A stretch of 14,154 bases of DNA. Origin: Methanomicrobia archaeon. Its GTDB lineage: Archaea; Methanobacteriota_B; Thermococci; Methanofastidiosales; NM3. The stretch is taken from positions 1 through 14,154 of the forward strand of contig DSAJ01000152.1 in the NCBI GenBank assembly GCA_011372835.1, in the 5' to 3' direction. The translations under genes and the position numbers were made by a program. Below are positions 1 to 5,657 of the stretch, piece after piece. The notes under the pieces were generated by a model. That model was not told the origin of the DNA, did no database searches, and saw only the letters and a program-made list of their open reading frames with translations. Numbering within the stretch: the first letter of the stretch is position 1; every line of letters starts with the position of its first letter.

Positions 1-6
1 CAAGAA

Positions 7-1236
7 ATGATAGAAATTAGCTATGTCGACACGCTCTGGGTGTTGATAGCAAGCAGTCTCGTCTTCATCATGCATCTGGGGTTTGCAACGCTGGAGGCGG
101 GATTCACTCGTTCAAAGAACACTATAAGCATCATAATGAAGAACCTAAGCACCGTCATAGTGGGGAGCCTCGTGTTTTTCATCATCGGATTCAGCATCGC
201 GTTTTCCGGCGACGGGGCATTGATCGGAGGCGTGAACTTTGCGTTCATGAACGGCATCACGTCGGCGCCGTGGGGAGACCTTGCGCTCCCCTCCAACGTG
301 TTCTTTTTGTTCCAGATGATGTTTGCAGCCACCGCTGCGACGATTGTGAGCGGCGCAGTGGCAGAGAGGATCAAGTTCACATCGTATCTCGTCATCTGCG
401 CACTCCTCGTGGCATTCATATACCCCACAATCGCCCATTGGATATGGGGCGGCGGATGGCTTGCAGAGAGGGGATTTCTTGACTTTGCCGGCTCAACGGT
501 AGTGCACAGCGTCGGGGGGTGGGCAGCGCTCGCATCGGCGTTCGTCCTCGGCCCCCGTATCGGGAAGTTCTCCCATGACGGAAAACCGCTTGCCATCGCG
601 GGTCACGATATCGGGCTTGCCACCATAGGGCTATTCCTCCTCTGGGTAGGATGGTTTGGATTCAACGCAGGAAGCGAGCTTGCGGTCAACGAGATGCTTG
701 GCACGATAGCGACGACGACCTATCTTTCCGCGGTAGGGGGCGGATTCTCAGCGCTGCTCCTGACATGGAAACGAAATGGAAAACCTGACACCAGCATGAC
801 CATGAACGGCATCCTCGCAGGGCTCGTTGCCATCACGGCACCCTGCGCATTCGTTACCCCGCTCTGGGCGGTGCTCATCGGTCTCGTCGCAGGGGTGATC
901 GTCGTCTATGCCGTCGACATCATTGAATCGAGATTCAAAATCGACGACCCCGTAGGCGCCATCTCCGTACATGGCATCAACGGGCTTTGGGGCACGCTCG
1001 CCGTGGGACTGTTCGCATCGGAGTCGGGACTCCTTACAACGGGAAGCGTTTCACAGCTTGCCACACAAGCGCTTGGGGCAGGGGCGACGTTCCTTCTCGT
1101 ATTCCCGCTCTCGCTTTTAATCGCATATGGGATAGATAAGTCCATGGGGCTTCGCGTATCGGAGACGATAGAGCTTCGCGGTCTCGACACGACCGAGTTC
1201 GGGGGAGATGCATATCCTGAGTTCGTCAGGGAGTAG
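7..1236 (+). CDS. amt: Ammonium transporter Amt
   Basis: Channel-type ammonium transporter of the cytoplasmic membrane, normally a trimer, taking up NH4+/NH3. The 409-residue protein has the family length and about 11 hydrophobic segments. Visible hallmarks are the pore histidine pair, His167 in VVHSVGGW and His322 in SVHGINGLWG, the conserved Asp159 of LDFAG, the aromatic WIWGGGW segment (residues 145-151), and the cytoplasmic tail LRVSETIELRGLD. The ATG at position 7 gives a natural N-terminus (conserved HLGFATLEAGF at 23-33), although the first 6 bases of the window are also open, so the ribosome-binding site and promoter lie outside. The glnK gene starts 14 bases after the stop, the standard archaeal and bacterial arrangement in which PII docks on the transporter and blocks it. 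Identity is very secure; the specific paralogue number is not. Confidence 0.97.
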   Translation: MIEISYVDTLWVLIASSLVFIMHLGFATLEAGFTRSKNTISIIMKNLSTVIVGSLVFFIIGFSIAFSGDGALIGGVNFAFMNGITSAPWGDLALPSNVFFLFQMMFAATAATIVSGAVAERIKFTSYLVICALLVAFIYPTIAHWIWGGGWLAERGFLDFAGSTVVHSVGGWAALASAFVLGPRIGKFSHDGKPLAIAGHDIGLATIGLFLLWVGWFGFNAGSELAVNEMLGTIATTTYLSAVGGGFSALLLTWKRNGKPDTSMTMNGILAGLVAITAPCAFVTPLWAVLIGLVAGVIVVYAVDIIESRFKIDDPVGAISVHGINGLWGTLAVGLFASESGLLTTGSVSQLATQALGAGATFLLVFPLSLLIAYGIDKSMGLRVSETIELRGLDTTEFGGDAYPEFVRE

Positions 1237-1250
1237 ACAAGGTGATCGCA

Positions 1251-1592
1251 ATGAAAAAGATTGGGGCAGTGATACGTCCCGAGAGGCTCGATCATGTCAA
1301 GGGGGCCCTTGAGGAGATGGGATGCCTGGGCATGAAGGTAACTGAGGTTCGTGGAAGGGGAAGCCAGGGCGGCGTCGAACGCCAATGGCGCGGAAGGAAG
1401 TACCGCGTCGACCTCCTTCCGAAGATCAAGCTCTGTATCGTCATAGAGGAAAACCAGGTGAAAGCTGTTGTCGACACGATACTCGAATCCGCATACACGG
1501 GAGAGATAGGGGATGGAAAGATCTTCATCTCAAGCGTGGAACAGGTGATTCGTGTGCGGACGAAGGAAGAGGAGGGTTCGCATAAAGAATGA
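1251..1592 (+). CDS. glnK: PII nitrogen regulatory protein GlnK
   Basis: Trimeric PII signal protein that binds ATP/ADP and 2-oxoglutarate and closes the adjacent Amt channel when nitrogen is plentiful. The start is ATG 1251, preceded by the Shine-Dalgarno AAGGTGATC (1239-1247); the in-frame GTG at 1242 lies inside that motif and is rejected. This gives 113 residues, the usual PII length. Visible signatures are Gln39, Tyr51 and Lys58 bounding the T-loop (GSQGGVERQWRGRKYRVDLLPK region), the B-loop TGEIGDGKIF at 83-92 with Lys90, and Arg101/Arg103. The position equivalent to Tyr46 is Trp, so only the Tyr51 equivalent remains for possible modification. Whether this archaeon modifies PII is unknown. 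The 3' end of the gene forms half of a long inverted repeat (see the terminator entry). Confidence 0.96.
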   Translation: MKKIGAVIRPERLDHVKGALEEMGCLGMKVTEVRGRGSQGGVERQWRGRKYRVDLLPKIKLCIVIEENQVKAVVDTILESAYTGEIGDGKIFISSVEQVIRVRTKEEEGSHKE

Positions 1593-1616
1593 TATCACCT
1601 GTTCCTCTCTTTTTTT
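1538..1616 (+). terminator. Long inverted-repeat terminator at the glnK 3' end
   Basis: GGAACAGGTGAT (1538-1549), inside the glnK coding region, is perfectly complementary to ATCACCTGTTCC (1594-1605), just beyond the stop. The 12-bp stem is followed by TCTC and a run of seven T (1610-1616). Inside the 44-base loop, TGCGGA (1555-1560) can pair with TTCGCA (1577-1582), with one G-U pair, giving a nested second helix. The stem plus T-run is read as a transcription terminator or mRNA 3'-end structure. This is inference from the repeat; the repeat itself is directly visible. Confidence 0.7.
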
Positions 1617-1637
1617 CAGTAATTGCAAGAATTAAAC

Positions 1638-1663
1638 AAAAAAGCAATGCGGTCTAATGACCG
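1638..1663 (-). terminator. Hairpin plus T-run terminator of the minus-strand zinc-ribbon gene
   Basis: On the minus strand CGGTC-ATTA-GACCG (1663 to 1650) forms a 5-bp hairpin that includes the TAG stop of the zinc-ribbon gene. A run of six T follows at 1643-1638. It faces the glnK terminator across a short convergent gap. Confidence 0.55.
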
Positions 1664-1815
1664 TATACCATCATGGGGTATCTCATCGCTTTTCCGCATT
1701 TTGGACACAGGGGCACCGTATGGAATCCCCCGTCCTTTTCGTGTCGATAGAAGTACGTATCGACACATTCCGTCTCGTAGCCACAGTGGTGGCATTCGTA
1801 TGTTTCTTCGTTCAT
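1654..1815 (-). CDS. Small zinc-ribbon protein (hypothetical)
   Basis: A 53-residue protein with two Cys-x-x-Cys knuckles, CHHC near the N-terminus and CPKC about 29 residues later, that together would hold one zinc. Such mini zinc ribbons are common in archaea and usually have no known function; nucleic-acid or protein binding is possible. ATG 1815 is chosen because GGAGGTG and GGTGA motifs lie just upstream (about 1820-1835) and the zinc ribbon begins almost at once. An in-frame ATG at 1851 sits 25 bases after a TATA box (1873-1880) and could instead be a leaderless start adding 12 residues; GTG 1824 is a third option. Similar proteins carry the same phrase with ECVDTYF and a VPLCPKCG tail, so it is likely real. 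It diverges from another zinc-ribbon gene. Confidence 0.8.
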   Translation of the reverse strand: MNEETYECHHCGYETECVDTYFYRHEKDGGFHTVPLCPKCGKAMRYPMMVYGH

Positions 1816-1868
1816 GTCGTTCACCCACACCTCCACATGGGAGGGTGACAATCTTGTATGTAAAACAA

Positions 1869-1935
1869 GAGATATATAAATATTATTGAATTATAATATA
1901 TATTTATAAAAAAAGTATATATAGTATATAAAAAC
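1869..1935. promoter_or_regulatory. AT-rich bidirectional promoter region
   Basis: About 65 bases almost entirely of A and T separate the two divergent zinc-ribbon genes. It contains outward TATA-like boxes (1873-1880 for the minus strand, about 1925-1934 for the plus strand). Between them is a near-palindrome, TTATAATATATATTTATAA (1891-1909), mismatched only around its centre. Low-complexity AT sequence makes such symmetry easy to get by chance. Confidence 0.55.
1873..1880 (-). promoter_or_regulatory. TATA box of the minus-strand zinc-ribbon gene
   Basis: TTTATATA on the minus strand. A start of transcription about 25 bases on would fall near 1851, giving a leader of roughly 36 bases to ATG 1815, with Shine-Dalgarno motifs inside it, or a leaderless message for ATG 1851. 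Confidence 0.6.
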
Positions 1936-1964
1936 CCTGATAATCGATACTGTCTTAAAGTGCA

Positions 1965-2132
1965 ATGCAAATAGATAACGATACCATGACCTTATATCGA
2001 TGCCCAGTATGCGGATGTGAATGGAAGGCGGCAAGCCCCGATGACCTGCGTACCGACAAGAACGGCAATGTCTACTGCCCCTGTTGCGGTGCGATCATCG
2101 CCCCTGACGAACTGCAGATAGTAGAGGAATGA
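1965..2132 (+). CDS. Small zinc-ribbon protein (hypothetical, 55 aa)
   Basis: ATG 1965 opens a 55-codon frame ending in TGA at 2130-2132. The product has CPVC (residues 13-16) with a further Cys at 18, and CPCC (38-41) followed by a Gly, the spacing of a one-zinc ribbon, ending in an acidic tail. A TATA-like box at about 1925-1934 would start transcription near 1956, so the leader is very short. No Shine-Dalgarno is visible. ATG 1986 (residue 8) is an alternative start just before the ribbon. The stop lies 6 bases from the convergent tRNA gene. Function is unknown. The paired cysteines and the snug fit between promoter and tRNA argue that it is a real gene. Confidence 0.72.
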   Translation: MQIDNDTMTLYRCPVCGCEWKAASPDDLRTDKNGNVYCPCCGAIIAPDELQIVEE

Positions 2133-2138
2133 GAAGAG

Positions 2139-2212
2139 CGGACCCGGTGGGATTCGAACCCACGATCTACAGCTTAGGAGGCTGTCGCCCTATCCAGCTA
2201 GGCTACGGGCCC
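2139..2212 (-). tRNA. tRNA-Arg (anticodon CCT)
   Basis: All four arms fold. The acceptor GGGCCCG pairs with CGGGTCC (one G-U), the D stem is GCCT/GGGC, the anticodon stem ACAGC/GCTGT encloses the loop CTCCTAA with anticodon CCT, reading AGG, and the T arm is GTGGG-TTCGAAT-CCCAC. The discriminator base is G. The bases after it (CTC) are not CCA, so the CCA end is added after transcription, as is common in archaea. The length is 74 bases with no intron. It lies only 8 bases downstream of the PINA stop codon on the same strand, with its own TATA box inside that gene. Confidence 0.97.
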
Positions 2213-2220
2213 ATCAGCAC

Positions 2221-4005
2221 TCAAACAGGAAGAGCATATATAAATTTTTTCTTTTTGAGCTGATCGGCGATATGCAAGCCAAGATCGCTCTTCTTCTCTA
2301 TCTTGAGGATTCCTTTCTTACCAACAGTCGCCGTGAAGAGCTCCTCGCCGTCGGCCATGAACCGAAGGTCCGAGCCTGCAAAGCGCTTGTCCACGGTAAG
2401 ATGGACGTACTTCTTTTGCACCTTCGCGTTCACCTCGACCTCCGAGGGCGTGACGTTCTCATCCTCGATGACGTCGATCTTCATCCCAAGCTTGCTCTCA
2501 AGGCGCGTGACGATCTTGCCTCGCTTGCCGATGATGTAGGGCACGTCCATGGGATCGGCATAGACCTTGGCACGGCTGCCTGCCAACTCGATATGGACCT
2601 CGGCATCGGGTACGAGGCGGTGGATCTCATTCTCGAGCGATCGTATTGCTCCGCGGTCGACGTGCGAAGGACGCTTTTTTGCCACCTCCATCACGACGAC
2701 CTGTTCACCGAACGTGTAGATCTCGAACTGGAGCTGCTGCGTCTCGAAGTTGTAGACCTCGATGACCGGGCGCGCCAGGTCGGCCTCGGCCATGCCCGAT
2801 GGCGGCTTGACCTTGAACTCGAGGAGATAGATCTCCTGGACCTCGCCGCCTGCGATATGGATGACAGTATCGACGATCTGGGGGATCATGCCAAGCTCGA
2901 TGCGTCCAATGAATCGCTGGATGGCGTCGATGGTGCGCGTGGCATGCACAACGCCTATCATGCCGACGCCGGCAAGACGGAGGTCGGAGAACGTGAAGAA
3001 GTCATTGGTCTTTCTCATCTCGTCAAATATCGTGAAGTCGGGACGCACAAGGAGGAGGATGTCGCCGGTCTTTGCCATATCGCCCGACAGGGCCGTATAC
3101 TGCGTGATCTCGTCTGACACCTGGAGGTCGCGGGGTTTTTCCATCGTCTTGACGATCTTTCCCTGGGAGTTGTAATACTCCGCTATTGCCTGTACGAACG
3201 TCGACTTCCCGGCCCCTGGGGCCCCTGAGACGAGGATGCCCTCTGCCACCTCCAGACGGTCCTTGAGCTTGGAGGACAAGGCATATTCATCGAGGGACAC
3301 CTTCTTCACAGGATGCACCGCGGTGATCTCATAGCGATCGGAGAAGGGGGGCTTCGTGATGGCGATGCGGTACTCCTTGAGCTGAACGACGGTCGCGCCA
3401 GGTTCGTCCATCTCGATGAAGCAATCGCGTGTGTTCTTCGCTCGTTCGATGATATCGATCGATATCTCCTCGAGCTCGTTTTCGTCAAGTACCCGTTCCT
3501 GCTTCTCGAACACGATGGCGCCCGGGCGGCCCTTCTTGACGTAGACATGAAGGCCCGCCTTGAGGTGCACGGACATTGTCTCTGCATCGAAGAAGTCCTC
3601 GATGCGCATGTCAGTGATCGAATATGGTTCGAGATAGACCGTATCGATGCCCTTGGACTGGGCCACATGCGCCTGCACCTTGTCACCGGTGACCAGTATC
3701 GCGTTGAAGTCTGCCGCCACGACCCGCACCAGTTCGTCCATCTCGCCCTCTTTGGCATAGCGGATATCAGACATCGATGGCCTCCGTCCATGGAACGTGA
3801 GGATGACGTTGTTCGTATCGGCATAGCGGCGCAACGAGAGGAGCTCCTTGAGGCCCGATTCCCCGGACGACTTACCAAGATTGGCCTGATGCTCTATCTC
3901 TGCGGCCACAGCTTCAGGGACAACGATCTCTTGCACCTCATTTGACGTGACGTAAGAATAGAATCTCCCATCGACTATGACCGAGGTATCAGGTACGAGT
4001 ATCAT
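2221..4005 (-). CDS. PIN domain-AAA/PilT ATPase-KH domain protein (PINA type)
   Basis: A 594-residue cytoplasmic ATPase of the archaeal PIN-PilT family. The Sulfolobus member PINA is known as a Holliday-junction ATPase/helicase that works with Hjc and Hjm; that role is assumed here by family. An N-terminal PIN domain (about 1-120) begins VPDTSVIVDG with Asp6 and carries EAVAAEIE and LVTGDK with Asp108. The ATPase core has the P-loop SGAPGAGKST (261-270) and an extended Walker B/arginine region ending FDEMRK (about 315-332). A KH RNA/DNA-binding domain carries IIGKRG (491-496), and a basic tail follows. The start is ATG 4005, because the family begins at this residue and a TATA box lies 27 bases upstream, making the message leaderless. 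An upstream ATG at 4059 would be inside or before the promoter. The last codons contain the promoter of tRNA-Arg. Confidence 0.95.
   Translation of the reverse strand: MILVPDTSVIVDGRFYSYVTSNEVQEIVVPEAVAAEIEHQANLGKSSGESGLKELLSLRRYADTNNVILTFHGRRPSMSDIRYAKEGEMDELVRVVAADFNAILVTGDKVQAHVAQSKGIDTVYLEPYSITDMRIEDFFDAETMSVHLKAGLHVYVKKGRPGAIVFEKQERVLDENELEEISIDIIERAKNTRDCFIEMDEPGATVVQLKEYRIAITKPPFSDRYEITAVHPVKKVSLDEYALSSKLKDRLEVAEGILVSGAPGAGKSTFVQAIAEYYNSQGKIVKTMEKPRDLQVSDEITQYTALSGDMAKTGDILLLVRPDFTIFDEMRKTNDFFTFSDLRLAGVGMIGVVHATRTIDAIQRFIGRIELGMIPQIVDTVIHIAGGEVQEIYLLEFKVKPPSGMAEADLARPVIEVYNFETQQLQFEIYTFGEQVVVMEVAKKRPSHVDRGAIRSLENEIHRLVPDAEVHIELAGSRAKVYADPMDVPYIIGKRGKIVTRLESKLGMKIDVIEDENVTPSEVEVNAKVQKKYVHLTVDKRFAGSDLRFMADGEELFTATVGKKGILKIEKKSDLGLHIADQLKKKKFIYALPV
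2237..2244 (-). promoter_or_regulatory. TATA box of tRNA-Arg inside the PINA 3' end
   Basis: TTTATATA on the minus strand, preceded by a purine run (AAAGAAAAAA) resembling a TFB recognition element. Its centre is about 28 bases before the tRNA 5' end, the right distance for transcription to start 2-4 bases upstream of the tRNA. The same bases encode Phe-Ile-Tyr close to the PINA C-terminus. Confidence 0.75.
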
Positions 4006-4027
4006 ATAGTGTGATGTGTCCACTCCG

Positions 4028-4036
4028 TTTAAAAAA
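4028..4036 (-). promoter_or_regulatory. TATA box of the PINA gene
   Basis: TTTTTTAAA on the minus strand, centred about 27 bases before ATG 4005, predicting a leaderless transcript. It stands back to back with the fetA-like promoter, with 33 bases between centres. Confidence 0.65.
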
Positions 4037-4060
4037 CATACCCATCGCGCCAGGACCAAC

Positions 4061-4070
4061 TATTTTAATT
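4061..4070 (+). promoter_or_regulatory. TATA box of the fetAB-like operon
   Basis: TATTTTAATT, centred about 25 bases before GTG 4090. A transcript would start at or next to that codon, so the TTG at 4069 inside the box cannot be the translation start. Confidence 0.65.
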
Positions 4071-4089
4071 GATACGCAAGAGTAACATC

Positions 4090-4800
4090 GTGACGTCGCA
4101 GTCTCCGTTGCTCACGACGGATGCCGTGAGCTATCAGGCGAATGGAAAGGCCATTGTAGAGGACATCTCGATGTCGATATTCGAGCACACGCTCACGGCC
4201 ATCGTCGGTCCGTCAGGGTCGGGCAAGACGACACTGCTCATGCTGATAAACGGTCTCCTTTCGCCAACGCGCGGCAAGGTGGCCTACAAGGGCGCCGACA
4301 TCTTCGAGCTAGACATGCCGCGATACCGGTCGCGTGTTGCCCTTCTATTCCAGGAACCGCTGCTCGTACCGGGGGACGGACGCACGAACATGCTTCTCCC
4401 CTTCGAGTTCTCAATCAATGAAGAAAAGTCTCCGTCGGATGATGACATGCGCGAGGCGATATCACTATGCGGGCTTCCTGGATGGGTGATGGAAAAAGAC
4501 GTATCGACCCTCTCAGGGGGAGAGAAACAACGCCTCTGCCTGGCACGCACCCTTCTTCTTCAGCCCGACGTTCTCCTTCTCGACGAACCGACATCGGCCC
4601 TCGACAAGCGAACGGAAGGTCACATTGTCGACCTCATAGCCACTGAATCGAGAGAGCGTACCATCGTATGCGTGACGCATGCACGCCAGATCGTCGAGCG
4701 TGCTTCAACCATATACGCGTTGCGTGAGGGACGCATGGTCTCCAGCACAGAGTCGAATGGCGATGTCTACATAGATCACTATGTGGGGGAATCGCCATAG
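4090..4800 (+). CDS. fetA: ABC transporter ATPase, FetA (YbbL) type
   Basis: Nucleotide-binding subunit of a two-component ABC exporter. In E. coli FetA/FetB lowers iron-dependent oxidative stress and is thought to export iron; the substrate here is inferred from family only. The 236 residues contain Walker A GPSGSGKT (40-47), Q-loop FQEP (Gln88), signature LSGGEKQ (141-147), Walker B VLLLDEP (161-167) and switch His197 in THAR. The phrase NMLLPFEF after the Q-loop resembles the FetA subfamily. GTG 4090 is taken as a leaderless start from the TATA box at 4061-4070; a TTG at 4069 would add 7 residues. The next gene, encoding the membrane partner, overlaps or abuts its TAG stop, as expected for translational coupling. 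Confidence 0.88.
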   Translation: MTSQSPLLTTDAVSYQANGKAIVEDISMSIFEHTLTAIVGPSGSGKTTLLMLINGLLSPTRGKVAYKGADIFELDMPRYRSRVALLFQEPLLVPGDGRTNMLLPFEFSINEEKSPSDDDMREAISLCGLPGWVMEKDVSTLSGGEKQRLCLARTLLLQPDVLLLDEPTSALDKRTEGHIVDLIATESRERTIVCVTHARQIVERASTIYALREGRMVSSTESNGDVYIDHYVGESP

Positions 4801-5582
4801 CTGAGGAGATCGTTGACATATCACTCCTGGGTCTTGTCGTAGCCTACGGCCTCATGGGGAGCGTGATACTGCTTGCACGTATCAAGCACCTGTCCATCAA
4901 CAGGCAGATAGCCGTATCGGTGGTACGCATGTCGCTGCAGCTCGTGGGAGCGGGGATCGTGCTTGAGGTCATATTTGACATCGACGCATGGTATATTGTA
5001 GTGGGCATACTCGTCTTCCTGTTCGGCATGGCGTCGCGCATTGTCTTCTCACGTCTCAACGTGAGAAGCGCGCATCTTCAGAGGAACATCGTTGCATCGA
5101 TCGCCATCGGTGCGGGAAGCGTCCTGGCGCTCTTCATACTTGTCATCGTAGGGCAGGACCCCTGGTACGATCCACGCTATATGATCCCCATTGCGGGCAT
5201 GATCTTAGGCAACGGCATGAACGGCTGTGCGCTGGCGTTCGAGCGATTCTACTCGTCGCTGCAAAAGGAGCGCATGCGCATCCTCACGATGCTCTCGCTC
5301 GGCGCCACATCCTCAGAGGCGACGGAACGCTACTTCAGCGAGGCGTTTCGTGCCGCCTTCCTCCCACAGTTGATCACGATGACGGCGATGGGCATCGTAA
5401 CGCTTCCTGGCATGATGACGGGACAGATCCTTTCCGGCACTGCGCCCATGACTGCCATCCGGTACCAGATTGCAATCATGATGGCCATCGTGAGCAGCAA
5501 CGCCCTCGTGGCCTATACGATACTCTACCTCGAGAGCAGGGTATTTTTCAATGAACGCCATCAGTTCAATGAAGATGTATAA
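4797..5582 (+). CDS. fetB: ABC exporter membrane subunit, FetB (UPF0014) family, apparent ATA start
   Basis: Membrane partner of the preceding ATPase, with about seven hydrophobic segments. Family marks are the SVVRMSLQL helix, MIPIAGMILGNGMN, the LSLGAT loop that contacts the ATPase, LPGMMTGQILSG and AIRYQI, all recalling E. coli FetB. The first ATG (4854) would leave 242 residues and cut the first membrane helix in half, whereas upstream in-frame sequence (DISLLGLVVAYG) aligns with that helix. No ATG, GTG or TTG exists between the in-frame stop at 4725 and 4854. The best candidate is ATA at 4797-4799, overlapping the upstream TAG as ATAG, with GGGGGA a few bases before, giving 261 residues, close to E. 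coli FetB. The start is therefore uncertain (ATA 4797, another rare codon, a sequence error, or ATG 4854); the function call is firm. Confidence 0.87.
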   Translation: MAEEIVDISLLGLVVAYGLMGSVILLARIKHLSINRQIAVSVVRMSLQLVGAGIVLEVIFDIDAWYIVVGILVFLFGMASRIVFSRLNVRSAHLQRNIVASIAIGAGSVLALFILVIVGQDPWYDPRYMIPIAGMILGNGMNGCALAFERFYSSLQKERMRILTMLSLGATSSEATERYFSEAFRAAFLPQLITMTAMGIVTLPGMMTGQILSGTAPMTAIRYQIAIMMAIVSSNALVAYTILYLESRVFFNERHQFNEDV

Positions 5583-5601
5583 AAAAAGAAAAACAAAAGC
5601 C

Positions 5602-5611
5602 TTTTATAATT
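5602..5611 (+). promoter_or_regulatory. TATA box of the lysyl-tRNA synthetase gene
   Basis: TTTTATAATT preceded by the purine-rich AACAAAAG. It would start transcription near 5632, giving a leader of about 26 bases that contains the Shine-Dalgarno AAGGTGAT (5647-5654) ahead of GTG 5658. Confidence 0.6.
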
Positions 5612-5657
5612 GTTAACATTGTTTCCTCATATTCGCAGTGATGAACAAGGTGATTAT

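Noticed and set aside
2272..3117. Plus-strand open frame of 281 codons opposite the PINA gene.
   Set aside because: The product is rich in Leu, Asp and Arg without recognisable domains, and it mirrors the P-loop and KH-encoding gene on the other strand; a shadow frame.
3313..3945. Plus-strand open frame of 210 codons opposite the PINA N-terminal half.
   Set aside because: Shadow of the PIN-domain coding sequence; no motif, promoter or Shine-Dalgarno of its own.
4006..4059. Longer N-terminus for PINA starting at ATG 4059.
   Set aside because: The added 18 residues do not belong to the family, and a TATA box at 4028-4036 lies within them.
5610..5657. TTG 5610 as the start of lysS.
   Set aside because: It overlaps the TATA box; GTG 5658 has a clear Shine-Dalgarno and fits the family N-terminus.
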